This document shows positions 1-6,209 of a stretch of DNA of 14,604 bases, in pieces. The stretch lies in contig JACQPC010000101.1 in the NCBI GenBank assembly GCA_016207695.1, positions 1 to 14,604 of the forward strand, given 5' to 3'. The position numbers and the translations under genes were made by a program. The notes beneath the pieces were generated by a model. The model had not been told where the DNA came from and searched no databases. It saw nothing but the letters and a program-made list of their open reading frames with translations. Within the stretch, counting starts at the first letter, position 1. Each line of letters opens with the position of its first letter. Source of the stretch: Candidatus Doudnabacteria bacterium. Its GTDB lineage: Bacteria > Patescibacteriota > Doudnabacteria > UBA920 > O2-02-FULL-48-8.

Positions 1-1028
1 AGCCAGCCTTTGTCGCGTGCGGCCCCATAGCCGCCAGCTTCCAATAACTTATCCCATGCAATAACCTCGGCCTTGATAAAGCCTTTTTCAAAATCTGTAT
101 GGATCACGCCAGCTGCGGCAGGTGCTTTCGTTCCTTTGACAATGGTCCAGGCTTTGGTTTCTTTGGGCCCAGCAGTTAAAAAGGTTATAAGGTTCAAAAG
201 TTTAAAAGCGGCATGAGCCAGCCGATCCAAGCCAGACTCATTGATCCCTAACTCTTTCATGTATTCTGTCCGTTCTTCATCTTTAAGTTCAGCAAGTTCA
301 GATTCTATTTTGACATCTATAGGGATTAGTGGTTTAAACATAAAATCGACGATTGTCGATTTTATGTTACCAGAAGTATTAGCCACATAAAGTATTGGTT
401 TCATGGTCAAAAGTTGCAGCTGATTGACTAATTTCAACGGCTCCCTGCCCGCCGAAGCTTTAGCGAAGGCGGGATCCGTCAGTTGAGCCGTTTGAGCCAG
501 CTTGCCCTCTTCGAGCGCGGCTTTGACTTTTTCCAAAGCGTCTTTCAGCATAATCGCTTCTTTATCCCCTGACTTAACTTCTCGCGCTAAACTTTCCAGC
601 CGTTTGTTGACTGTGGTCAAATCAGCCAGCATCAATTCCATATTGATAACCTCAATGTCGCGGGCAGGGTCAACTTTTCCGTCCACGTGAATAATATCCT
701 TGTTTTCGAAAAATCGGACGACCTGGACAATCGCGTCAACCTCCCGGATGTGGGATAAGAATTGATTGCCTAATCCCGCGCCTCCCGAAGCGCCCTTCAC
801 CAGGCCGGCAATGTCCACAAACTCAATGCTGGTTGGCACGATCTTTTCTGATTTTTCTAAGCGTGCCAGCTTTTCCAGCCGCTCGTCCGGCACAGCCACC
901 ACGCCCACATTGGGATCAATGGTGGTAAACGGAAAATTGGAAGCCGCGGCCGCCTGCTTGGTTAAAGCGTTAAATAGGGTACTCTTGCCTACATTAGGTA
1001 AACCAACTATGCCTACGGAGAAAGACAT
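1..1028 (-). CDS. ychF: Ribosome-binding ATPase YchF (Obg-like), 3' end outside window
   Basis: Translating the minus strand from the ATG at 1028 gives an open frame to the window edge (about 342 codons). It begins with a P-loop, GLPNVGKST (residues 9-17). It continues with the YchF/Obg switch segment DIAGLVKGASGG (from D72), the nucleotide-specificity segment KPILYVAN (around 210) and a TGS domain that is cut off just before its end. YchF is a universally conserved, ATP-preferring Obg-family P-loop protein that binds ribosomes; that role is family knowledge. The ATG lies 3 nt after the stop of the upstream 185-aa gene and has no clear Shine-Dalgarno, so translational coupling is likely. Oddities: two extra in-frame palindromic segments, at residues about 186-194 and 221-231, in the variable region between the helical part and the TGS domain. 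The frame stays open through both, so I read the gene as functional. Confidence 0.96.
   Translation of the reverse strand, partial: MSFSVGIVGLPNVGKSTLFNALTKQAAAASNFPFTTIDPNVGVVAVPDERLEKLARLEKSEKIVPTSIEFVDIAGLVKGASGGAGLGNQFLSHIREVDAIVQVVRFFENKDIIHVDGKVDPARDIEVINMELMLADLTTVNKRLESLAREVKSGDKEAIMLKDALEKVKAALEEGKLAQTAQLTDPAFAKASAGREPLKLVNQLQLLTMKPILYVANTSGNIKSTIVDFMFKPLIPIDVKIESELAELKDEERTEYMKELGINESGLDRLAHAAFKLLNLITFLTAGPKETKAWTIVKGTKAPAAAGVIHTDFEKGFIKAEVIAWDKLLEAGGYGAARDKGW
337..368. repeat. Perfect 14-bp inverted repeat inside ychF
   Basis: The arms AACATAAAATCGAC (337-350) and GTCGATTTTATGTT (355-368) are exactly complementary around a 4-base loop, gatt. On the coding (minus) strand the segment is read in frame as roughly NIKSTIVDFMF (residues about 221-231). 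It lies just after the conserved KPILYVAN segment, in a stretch that varies between YchF proteins. A perfect 14-bp hairpin is unlikely to arise by chance within a coding region. I read it as an inserted repeat element or a former one. Confidence 0.8.
448..473. repeat. In-frame palindromic element, copy 1 (in ychF)
   Basis: This 26-bp segment has arms CCCGCC and GGCGGG around a core containing GAAGCTT and AGCGAAG. The central 24 bases match the element at 3837-3862 in trpS at 23 of 24 positions when the strands are aligned. In ychF it is read as about PAFAKASAG, at residues about 186-194 of the variable helical region. The two copies sit in opposite orientation relative to their host genes, so they encode different peptides. 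Confidence 0.85.
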
Positions 1029-1031
1029 GAT

Positions 1032-1589
1032 TTAGGAAATCAGTTTGCGCTTGTCGTCCTCAAGCATTTGAATTAAGTCCTTGATGGCTTGCTGCTCTTG
1101 GAGATTTTTGGTTTGAGTCAAGGAAAACTGCAGGCTTTTAATAATTCGGTCCAGGGTGTAAATCGCCAGTTCCGGATGATGCGCTAGGTCATGGTCTTGG
1201 GAATAGGTCTCAACTTGATTGCGTTTATAAGCGACAAAGGCTTTGGGAATGGATTTGCCTTCAACTGACACAAACGGCCTTAGCGCCACTTCTCTCATTT
1301 TTTCCGCAAGCAGGCGGTCGTCTTCCGCCATGGTTATTTGCAAAGCAATGGCCGGTTTTCTGGTTTTGCCCTTAAGATAAGAGACCGCGTCTATTTTCGG
1401 GTGAGTTTGGATATCCGCAATGCCTGAATCTTCCTCTCGAGTTGAAAGTCTGGCATCAAGAGCGGAAGTTTTTTGGTTTAAGATATCAATAGCCAAATTT
1501 TCGGCCAAAAAAGCCCTCTCCTCGATTTCCGCCTCGGATGGTTTTTCCAACCTCTGGATGTAGCGATCTTCCATTGTCCCCGGTCTCAT
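1032..1589 (-). CDS. Hypothetical protein, 185 aa, cotranscribed with ychF
   Basis: I do not recognise this protein. It is a 185-aa (or 180-aa) soluble, charged, mostly helical-looking polypeptide with no signal peptide or membrane segment. It has a Glu-rich N-terminus (about 14-30), a middle segment with a KGKTRKPAIALQITMAED-like strand/helix pattern (about 75-92), and a Gln/Leu-rich C-terminal helix (about 145-185). Two in-frame ATGs are possible. The one at 1589 is 12 nt from a TATAAT box. The one at 1574 has GGGG 3 nt upstream and would give MEDRYIQ. Its stop is 3 nt from the ychF start, so the two are almost certainly one transcript. That hints at a translation- or housekeeping-related role, but no function can be assigned from sequence. 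Confidence 0.85.
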   Translation of the reverse strand: MRPGTMEDRYIQRLEKPSEAEIEERAFLAENLAIDILNQKTSALDARLSTREEDSGIADIQTHPKIDAVSYLKGKTRKPAIALQITMAEDDRLLAEKMREVALRPFVSVEGKSIPKAFVAYKRNQVETYSQDHDLAHHPELAIYTLDRIIKSLQFSLTQTKNLQEQQAIKDLIQMLEDDKRKLIS

Positions 1590-1643
1590 ATATTTATGCT
1601 AATTATACTATAAAGCTTTATTTTCTGCTAAAATATTGCTGCT
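1590..1643. promoter_or_regulatory. Divergent promoter region with two start-proximal -10 boxes
   Basis: On the minus strand TATAAT (1607 down to 1602) lies 12 nt before the ATG at 1589. On the plus strand TAAAAT (1629-1634) lies 9 nt before the ATG at 1644. Neither has a good -35. Start sites about 7 nt downstream would leave almost no 5' leader, consistent with leaderless or near-leaderless transcripts. Confidence 0.5.
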
Positions 1644-2444
1644 ATGAAAATTACAAATATTAAGACTCTAAAGAAAAAGGATCTAATTGTTTTTGACCTT
1701 GACGGGACTATCGTTGAGACCAAATCCCCCATGGATAAAGAAATGTCCGAGTTAATCAATAAGCTACTGCTAAAGTATCGGGTGGCGGTGATAGGCGGGG
1801 GTAAATACCAGGTTTTCAAAGAACTTTTCATCCATCGGCTTAATTCCTCCAAAGAGTCATTGAAGCATTTATCTCTATTTCCAACGACTTCCACTTCTTT
1901 TTACAGATATCATAATGGCTGGAAAAAAGTTTATGTGATCAATCTTTCAAAATCAGAAGTTAAAAGAATAATTAAAGCTTTTAAAGAAGTTTTTAATGAG
2001 ATTGGCTATCAGCATCCAAAGAAAACCTATGGCAAACTGATAGAAAATAGGGATACCCAAGTAACTTTTTCTGTTTTTGGCCAGGATATAGTCAAGGTCT
2101 TGGGAAAAAAAGGAGTTCGTATGAAAGAGCAGTGGAAAAAAGAGCATACGCCGATCAAAATGAAAATTACCCGATTGATGGCCAAGCGTCTGCCCGATTT
2201 GGAAGTTAGGGCAGCGGGCTTTACCTCTATTGATGTGACCAAAAAGGGAATTGATAAAGCCTATGGCATCAAGCAGATAAAAAAGCACCTGAAAGTCCCA
2301 GTGCGGGACATGGTATTCATTGGAGACGCGATTTATCCGGGCGGCAATGATTACGCCGTGGTAAGAACCGGAGTTGATTATATTCCGGTAGCCGGCCCCA
2401 AAGAAGCAAAAAAAATCATCAGAGGACTTATATCGAAAAAATAG
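1644..2444 (+). CDS. HAD-superfamily (type IIB) hydrolase, phosphomannomutase-like
   Basis: This 266-aa protein shows the HAD motifs in order: DLDGT (residues 18-22, catalytic Asp pair), VIGGGK (about 49-54), a conserved Lys in TKKGIDKAYGI and GDAIYPGGNDYAV (from G227). The last motif closely resembles the GD-x-GGND signature of eukaryotic-type phosphomannomutases, which are HAD-IIB enzymes. The middle part (about 80-190) fits a C2-type cap domain. By family knowledge this is a phosphotransferase or phosphatase acting on a small phosphorylated sugar; the substrate cannot be read from sequence. The start is set by a TAAAAT box 9 nt upstream and the absence of an earlier in-frame start. It is divergent from the 185-aa gene/ychF pair and ends at a shared hairpin facing the 108-aa gene. 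A trehalose- or sucrose-phosphatase-type function is an alternative. Confidence 0.85.
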   Translation: MKITNIKTLKKKDLIVFDLDGTIVETKSPMDKEMSELINKLLLKYRVAVIGGGKYQVFKELFIHRLNSSKESLKHLSLFPTTSTSFYRYHNGWKKVYVINLSKSEVKRIIKAFKEVFNEIGYQHPKKTYGKLIENRDTQVTFSVFGQDIVKVLGKKGVRMKEQWKKEHTPIKMKITRLMAKRLPDLEVRAAGFTSIDVTKKGIDKAYGIKQIKKHLKVPVRDMVFIGDAIYPGGNDYAVVRTGVDYIPVAGPKEAKKIIRGLISKK

Positions 2445-2453
2445 GCAAATAAA

Positions 2454-2497
2454 GAAACTGACCTCTGCGCTTACATGAGGGACGTAGAGGTCGTTTC
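2454..2497. terminator. Bulged hairpin between convergent genes, candidate terminator
   Basis: GAAACTGACCTCT (2454-2466) pairs with AGAGGTCGTTTC (2486-2497) over 12 bp with one bulged base and a 19-nt loop. It lies between the stops of the HAD gene (plus) and the 108-aa gene (minus). Read on the minus strand the stem is followed by TTTATTTG rather than a clean T run, so termination strength is uncertain. The plus-strand side has no T tract. Confidence 0.5.
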
Positions 2498-2539
2498 AAT
2501 TGTCGGCGGGACGAGCAGAGGCTCGCAGGACTGCGGCGC

Positions 2540-2866
2540 TTAGGCCGCGGCCGTGGCTCGCTGGCGCTGGAAGTACTCGCGGCGCGATTCCATCGGATCC
2601 GGAAGCGCGGTGTATTCCTGAAATTCCTTGACTTCCAGCACGCCGGGCAGGTTGCGCAACAGAACCAGGTCGCTGTCTCCCCGGAAGTCATCGATCCGGA
2701 TGTTCAGGGAACAGCGGGTCGGGTCATAGTCACTGATGGCAGCGGGCAGGATGGCCCATCGGGCGAACAGTGTGTTGATCCCGAGGGCGGACAGGCGGAG
2801 AAATTCCGCCGCCTTCTCGTCTCGGAATTTGAGGTAAACTAACGCACGCCTTTCTTTTGCCGACAT
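2540..2866 (-). CDS. Hypothetical protein, 108 aa, GC-rich island gene
   Basis: Unrecognised 108-aa soluble protein. Its N-terminus (RALVYLKFRDEKAAEFLRLSALG) looks like strand-then-helix, the middle contains IRIDDFRGDSDLVLLRN and LPGVLEVKEFQEY, and the tail is Arg/Gln/Ala-rich. No catalytic motif is visible. The start is well supported: AGGAGG lies 5 nt before the ATG, with TATAAT at 2908-2913 upstream, and the gene is flanked by the trpS terminator and a bulged hairpin. GC over the gene is roughly 60%, clearly above the neighbouring HAD gene (near 40%), and it is one of the few genes here with a textbook Shine-Dalgarno. Both points suggest recent acquisition. Coding status is supported by the RBS and isolated unit structure, not by homology. 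Confidence 0.72.
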   Translation of the reverse strand: MSAKERRALVYLKFRDEKAAEFLRLSALGINTLFARWAILPAAISDYDPTRCSLNIRIDDFRGDSDLVLLRNLPGVLEVKEFQEYTALPDPMESRREYFQRQRATAAA

Positions 2867-2913
2867 ATGTTCCTCCTACGGAAACGAGGTGAACGAAAGC
2901 CTAACCGATTATA
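2867..2913 (-). promoter_or_regulatory. Promoter -10 and strong Shine-Dalgarno of the 108-aa gene
   Basis: On the minus strand TATAAT (2913 down to 2908) is followed about 34 nt later by AGGAGG and, after 5 nt, the ATG at 2866. The -35 region falls in the trpS terminator hairpin and has no strong match. The -10 overlaps the T tract of that terminator. Confidence 0.6.
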
Positions 2914-2935
2914 AAAAGCCACCAAAAGTGACTTT
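2911..2935 (-). terminator. Intrinsic terminator of trpS
   Basis: Directly after the trpS TAG, the minus strand reads AAAGTCAC, loop TTTTG, GTGGCTTT, then further T residues. This is an 8-bp stem with one G-U pair followed by a T-rich tail: a compact intrinsic terminator abutting the stop codon. Confidence 0.75.
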
Positions 2936-3982
2936 CTATAACAGACCAACTTTTTCTTTGACCTCTGCAAGAGTTGCTTGGGCAGTTTTTTGAGCTTTTT
3001 GTGCACCGAGCCTAAGCGCTTCTTGAATTTTTTTGGGATTGTTCATCAGGTTTTTTTTCTTTTCCCTGAACTCGGCAAAGTGTTCGGCAATGATTTCAGA
3101 AAGCCTGACTTTGAGCTCTGAATACTTGATGCTGTTATGTTTTTGTTGTTTTAAAAAGTGTTCATAGGTGGATTTATCCGCAAAGTGCTCGAGTATCAAA
3201 AAAAGATTTTTAACTCCCGCGGATTCTTTAGTGGCATCCGTGGCAGTGGGAGCTTTCTTAAGCTTGCGCAGGATTTCAGCCGGAGAATCATCCAGGAAAA
3301 GAGCGCCGTCGTCTCCTGCTTGCCCCGCACCGAACTTGTTCTGGTGCGGGGTTTTGCTCATTTTTTTGGTGGGGTCAGTCAGGCTCATGATGCGCAAGGG
3401 TTTGCGCAGATAAGTTTGCGGTTCAGGAAAAGTCTGCCCAAAGCGGTTGTTGAATCTGCGGGCAACAGTGCGCGCCAGCTCCACATGCTGGGTTTGGTCA
3501 TCACCCACAGGCACGGCTGTTGGTTTGTAAATCAAAATGTCCGCTGCCATCAAGGTTGGGTAAGTCAAAAGCCCGGCATTGATGCTTTCCTTGTGCTGGT
3601 CGGATTTCTCCTTAAATTGCGTCATCCGGTTTAGTTCGCCGAGAGAGGTGAGACAATTAAATATCCAGCCAAGTTCCGCGTGTTCCAACACATGGTTTTG
3701 CAAGAAGAAAGTGGACTTCTTAGGATCTATGCCAGCAGCCAGATAATCAGCTGCCACTTCCAGGGTATTTTGGGATAACTCTTTGGGCTCAAACGGGGTA
3801 GTGATAGCGTGCAGGTCAGCAATAAAAAAGAAGCAGTCCGCCTTCGCTGAAGCTTCGGCGGACAAGTTGCCCGTGCCATTTTGCAGATCCACAAACTGCT
3901 TTAAAGCCCCTAAATAGTTGCCAATATGGAGCTTGCCGGAAGCTCTGATTCCCGACAAAATTGTCTGTTTCTGATGACTCAT
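2936..3982 (-). CDS. trpS: Tryptophanyl-tRNA synthetase
   Basis: Class I aminoacyl-tRNA synthetase that charges tRNA-Trp with tryptophan using ATP. From the ATG at 3982 the protein is 348 aa. Signatures: TILSGIRASGKLHIGNYLGAL with the HIGH-type HIGN (residues 19-22), CFFFIADLHAIT (about 51-62), PVGDDQTQHVELAR in the active site, and the KMSKS-type loop KKMSKT (M208). The start was chosen because TILSGIRASG is the normal N-terminus; a 28-residue in-frame extension to 4066 would be translated from an intergenic repeat. TATAAT lies 13 nt upstream and no Shine-Dalgarno is seen. A terminator follows the stop directly. Oddities: two in-frame palindromic elements, one before CFFFIADLHA (residues 41-49) and one starting at the last residue of the KMSKT loop (residues 211-220), making the protein slightly longer than usual. 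Confidence 0.97.
   Translation of the reverse strand: MSHQKQTILSGIRASGKLHIGNYLGALKQFVDLQNGTGNLSAEASAKADCFFFIADLHAITTPFEPKELSQNTLEVAADYLAAGIDPKKSTFFLQNHVLEHAELGWIFNCLTSLGELNRMTQFKEKSDQHKESINAGLLTYPTLMAADILIYKPTAVPVGDDQTQHVELARTVARRFNNRFGQTFPEPQTYLRKPLRIMSLTDPTKKMSKTPHQNKFGAGQAGDDGALFLDDSPAEILRKLKKAPTATDATKESAGVKNLFLILEHFADKSTYEHFLKQQKHNSIKYSELKVRLSEIIAEHFAEFREKKKNLMNNPKKIQEALRLGAQKAQKTAQATLAEVKEKVGLL
3323..3351. repeat. Palindromic element at the KMSKS loop of trpS
   Basis: The arms CCCCGCACC (3323-3331) and GGTGCGGGG (3343-3351) are perfectly complementary. Inside them, GAAC (3332-3335) pairs with GTTC (3338-3341), leaving a loop of tt and one bulged T. This 29-bp element is read in frame as about TPHQNKFGAG, immediately after KMSK. 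In my reading of the family, the stretch between KMSKS and the downstream DSP motif is about 8 residues longer here than usual, which fits an insertion. Confidence 0.8.
3837..3862. repeat. In-frame palindromic element, copy 2 (in trpS)
   Basis: Arms TCCGCC and GGCGGA enclose a core that, on the coding strand, contains GAAGCTTCAGCGAAG. It matches the ychF copy at 448-473 at 23 of 24 core positions. It is read as about SAEASAKAD (residues 41-49), between LQNGTGNL and the conserved CFFFIADLHA strand. Confidence 0.85.
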
Positions 3983-4001
3983 GATAGGTAAAGGTATTAT
4001 A
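3983..4001 (-). promoter_or_regulatory. Start-proximal -10 box of trpS
   Basis: TATAAT (minus strand, 4001 down to 3996) lies 13 nt before the trpS ATG. No Shine-Dalgarno fits between them. The -35 position shows only a weak match, TGGCTC. It implies a leader of about 6 nt. Confidence 0.5.
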
Positions 4002-4039
4002 CTGCGAGCATTAAAAAAGAGCCAGTTTAAAAAAATCCG

Positions 4040-4165
4040 AAATTCGAATATAGAAATCCTAAACAATATCTAATTTTTAAATTTAAAATGACCAAAACCT
4101 GTTTTGAATTTCAGATTTCGGTCATTTGAATTTGTTTAGAATTTAGTGCTTCGTGCTTCGAATTT
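4040..4165. repeat. Large AT-rich imperfect palindrome between rnj and trpS
   Basis: Three nested arm pairs occur in the correct order: AAATTCGAA (4040-4048) with TTCGAATTT (4157-4165); CTAAACAA (4059-4066) with TTGTTTAG (4132-4139); AAATGACC (4086-4093) with GGTCATTT (4120-4127). A small inner palindrome, CAAAAC/GTTTTG, sits at 4093-4106. The whole 126-bp unit is AT-rich and its right arm reaches the stop codon of the RNase J gene. It resembles a dispersed intergenic repeat more than a simple terminator, although it could also protect or end the RNase J mRNA. Confidence 0.75.
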
Positions 4166-5906
4166 ATACCTCAATCACCACTGGCAAGATCATGGGTCTT
4201 CTTTCAGTTCGTTGATACAGGAACTCACCGATTTGGTCGCGGACTTCGGAGCGGATATAGGCCCAGTTTGGTTCTTTGGGGACTCTACCGCCGTTTTTGG
4301 TTTCCACTACCTTGCGCACCTCATGCTTAACTTCCTTAAGCAAATCTTCGGAGCCCTTCATGTAGATGAAGCCGCGGGAGATAATATCCGGCTGACCGGT
4401 GAGTTTCCCGCTTTTGCGGTCAATGGTCATGATCACCACGAACATCCCGTCCTTGCTCATGACCTGCCGGTCGCGCAGCACCACTTCTCCGACATCGCCA
4501 ACGCCCAGGCCATCCACGAAAACGTAGCCGGTCGGTATTTTGGCCTCTGCGACCTTGGCGCCGCTTGCGGACAATTCAAGCATTTGTCCACTTTCCAGAA
4601 TGTAAATATTTTCATCGGGAATGCCGACATTGCGCGCCAAATCCGCGTGCGCTACCAACATGTGGTGCTCGCCGTGGATCGGCATGAAGTATTTCGGCTT
4701 GGTTAAAGAAATCATCAGTTTCAAATCTTCCTGATAGGCATGGCCGGAAGTATGGATGTCCAGGATTTTTTGGTAGAGGACCTTTGCCCCAAGTCTGGCC
4801 AGGTTGGAAAGCACGGCCGAAATGGAGCGCTCGTTGCCCGGAATAGGGGAGGCGGACACGACCACCGTGTCGCCCTTTTTGATTTCAATGGTCTTATGCT
4901 CGCTCCTGGCAATCCGGGCCAGCTGGGCCGCTTCTTCACCTTGCGAGCCGGTGACCAAATAGACCACCTGGCTGTCCGGCAATTTGCGGGCCTGTTCAGT
5001 TTTGATGATCATTCCTTTGGCTGGCAGATTCAGGTATCCGGCCGACAGGCAGATCTCGACATTGTTTACCAAAGAACGGCCGGTAATCACAACTTTTCTA
5101 TTGCTTTTATGGGCTGAATTCAGCACTTGCTGGACCCTGGAAACGGAAGTCGAGAACGTGGAAAAAATTACTCTTCCCTTTGCTTCAAATAAAATCCTAT
5201 CAATAGTTTCACCCAGTGTTTTTTCTGATAGCGAATATCCGGGTTTTTCTGCATTGGTCGAGTCAGACATCAAAAGTGCCACCCCCTCGCCGCCGAATTT
5301 TGCTAATTTGTCGAATTCCGTGGGGCGCCCGTCTACCGGGGTGTGATCAAACTTCCAGTCAGTGGCGTAAACAAAAAGCCCGGCCGGAGTGTTGATGGCC
5401 AAACCCACGCCATCCGGGATGCTGTGATTAAGCCGGAAGAATCTGATTCGGAAATTGCCTAAAGTCAGCACGTCGTCCTTATTCAGTTCGTGAATCTGGG
5501 AGCGGCCGAGCAGATGGAATTCTTCCAGCCGTTTTTTAATAAATTCGCCGGATAATTTCATGGTGTAAATTGGCGGGTCGCCGATTTTGGGCATAATGTA
5601 AGGAATGGCGCCGATGTGGTCCAAGTGGCCGTGAGTGATAATAACACCGCGGATCCGCTTTTTATTTTCTTCCAAATATTTGGTATTTGGTATTATATAA
5701 TCGATTCCCGGCATTGTTTCGTCAGGGAAGCCCAAGCCCATATCCACGACCAAAATATCATCGCCATACTCAAATATGGTCATGTTTTCGCCGACTTCCT
5801 CAATGCCGCCTAAAGGAATAACTTTAAGGGTGGTTTTGGAATCAGTTCTTAGATTTTGTGTTTGTGTTCGTTCGCGCACCTGCGCGCCTGTTCTTCGAAA
5901 CATCAT
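4164..5906 (-). CDS. rnj: Ribonuclease J (metallo-beta-lactamase/beta-CASP RNase)
   Basis: This 580-aa protein has the full RNase J architecture. A short basic N-terminal extension (1-25) precedes the metallo-beta-lactamase domain, which carries the zinc motif HGHLDH (92-97), NHSIPDG (H161), YATDWKFD (D183) and SDSTNAE (about 214). The beta-CASP part contains FSTFSTSVSRVQQV, TGRSLVNNVEI, GSQGEEAAQLARI, HTSGHAYQEDL and MPIHGEHHML, and a C-terminal domain ends in PMILPVVIEV. By family knowledge the enzyme combines 5'-3' exo- and endoribonuclease activity in mRNA decay and rRNA maturation. Two ATGs are adjacent (5906 and 5903). AAAGGA lies 12 nt upstream, rather far for a Shine-Dalgarno. A strong promoter at 6210-6238 and a roughly 300-nt structured leader precede it. 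trpS lies downstream but appears to have its own promoter. Confidence 0.96.
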   Translation of the reverse strand: MMFRRTGAQVRERTQTQNLRTDSKTTLKVIPLGGIEEVGENMTIFEYGDDILVVDMGLGFPDETMPGIDYIIPNTKYLEENKKRIRGVIITHGHLDHIGAIPYIMPKIGDPPIYTMKLSGEFIKKRLEEFHLLGRSQIHELNKDDVLTLGNFRIRFFRLNHSIPDGVGLAINTPAGLFVYATDWKFDHTPVDGRPTEFDKLAKFGGEGVALLMSDSTNAEKPGYSLSEKTLGETIDRILFEAKGRVIFSTFSTSVSRVQQVLNSAHKSNRKVVITGRSLVNNVEICLSAGYLNLPAKGMIIKTEQARKLPDSQVVYLVTGSQGEEAAQLARIARSEHKTIEIKKGDTVVVSASPIPGNERSISAVLSNLARLGAKVLYQKILDIHTSGHAYQEDLKLMISLTKPKYFMPIHGEHHMLVAHADLARNVGIPDENIYILESGQMLELSASGAKVAEAKIPTGYVFVDGLGVGDVGEVVLRDRQVMSKDGMFVVIMTIDRKSGKLTGQPDIISRGFIYMKGSEDLLKEVKHEVRKVVETKNGGRVPKEPNWAYIRSEVRDQIGEFLYQRTERRPMILPVVIEV

Positions 5907-5924
5907 TTCGAAAAATTGTCCTTT
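5894..5924 (-). promoter_or_regulatory. Hairpin over the RNase J start codons, with distal Shine-Dalgarno
   Basis: TTCGAAA (5894-5900) and TTTCGAA (5906-5912) are a perfect 7-bp inverted repeat with loop CATCA (5901-5905). On the mRNA the tandem ATG codons sit in the loop and at its edge. AAAGGA (5924 down to 5919) precedes the hairpin. The structure could modulate initiation; if the hairpin forms, it would shorten the effective SD-to-start distance. Confidence 0.45.
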
Positions 5925-6033
5925 CTTGTATTAAAAGTAGGCTGATTGGTCAGGGCTTAACCGCTGGGCCAAAGCAACCGAATTAACACAACACAAACAA
6001 AAACTAAGCTTTCGGTCTGTATTCTGTTAATTT

Positions 6034-6189
6034 ACCCCAGTATATCAACTTCGATAAATGGTCTATCCACTTTTGCAACTAAAAGATTAACTGGTAATTT
6101 AACGCCCGATAAACGATCAGACTTTGATAAGTCCGACCATTTAAACGCAAAAGTGATCGAAGTTGTATTACTGGGTCCGCCTAAAGCGG
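6034..6189 (-). ncRNA. Candidate structured leader RNA upstream of RNase J
   Basis: Within the 328-bp gene-free stretch 5907-6234, bases 6034-6055 pair with 6156-6176 (helix A, about 18 of 21 positions, interrupted by a 3x3 internal loop). Two further exact helices are possible: C, CACTTTTGC (6068-6076) with GCAAAAGTG (6147-6155); and B, AAATGGTC (6056-6063) with GACCATTT (6135-6142). B adjoins helix A on one strand and C adjoins it on the other, and B and C cross, so they form either a pseudoknot or two alternative extensions of A. A small hairpin GACTT/AAGTC (6120-6133) lies inside, and CCGC/GCGG (6177-6189) just before. The strand is assigned from the strong minus promoter at 6210-6238. 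No tmRNA, RNase P, SRP or riboswitch core that I know is present. It may be a leader or a separate small RNA. Confidence 0.5.
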
Positions 6190-6209
6190 CATGAAGTAAA
6201 CGTATTATA

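Noticed and set aside
1628..1894. Minus-strand open frame opposite the HAD gene
   Set aside because: It is a shadow of the HAD coding frame; the HAD motifs on the plus strand are decisive. The same reasoning removes other antisense frames across rnj, uvrC and uvrA.
3983..4066. N-terminal extension of TrpS by 28 residues
   Set aside because: The extension is hydrophobic/aromatic, is translated from AT-rich intergenic repeat flank, and contains the promoter -10. TrpS family proteins begin just before the TILSGIRASG segment, so ATG at 3982 is used.
6034..6189. tmRNA, RNase P RNA, SRP RNA or known riboswitch
   Set aside because: None of their conserved cores (tRNA-like end with tag reading frame, GAGGAAAGTC, GGAAGGAAGCA and similar) is present. 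A 6S-like RNA cannot be excluded but has no specific support.
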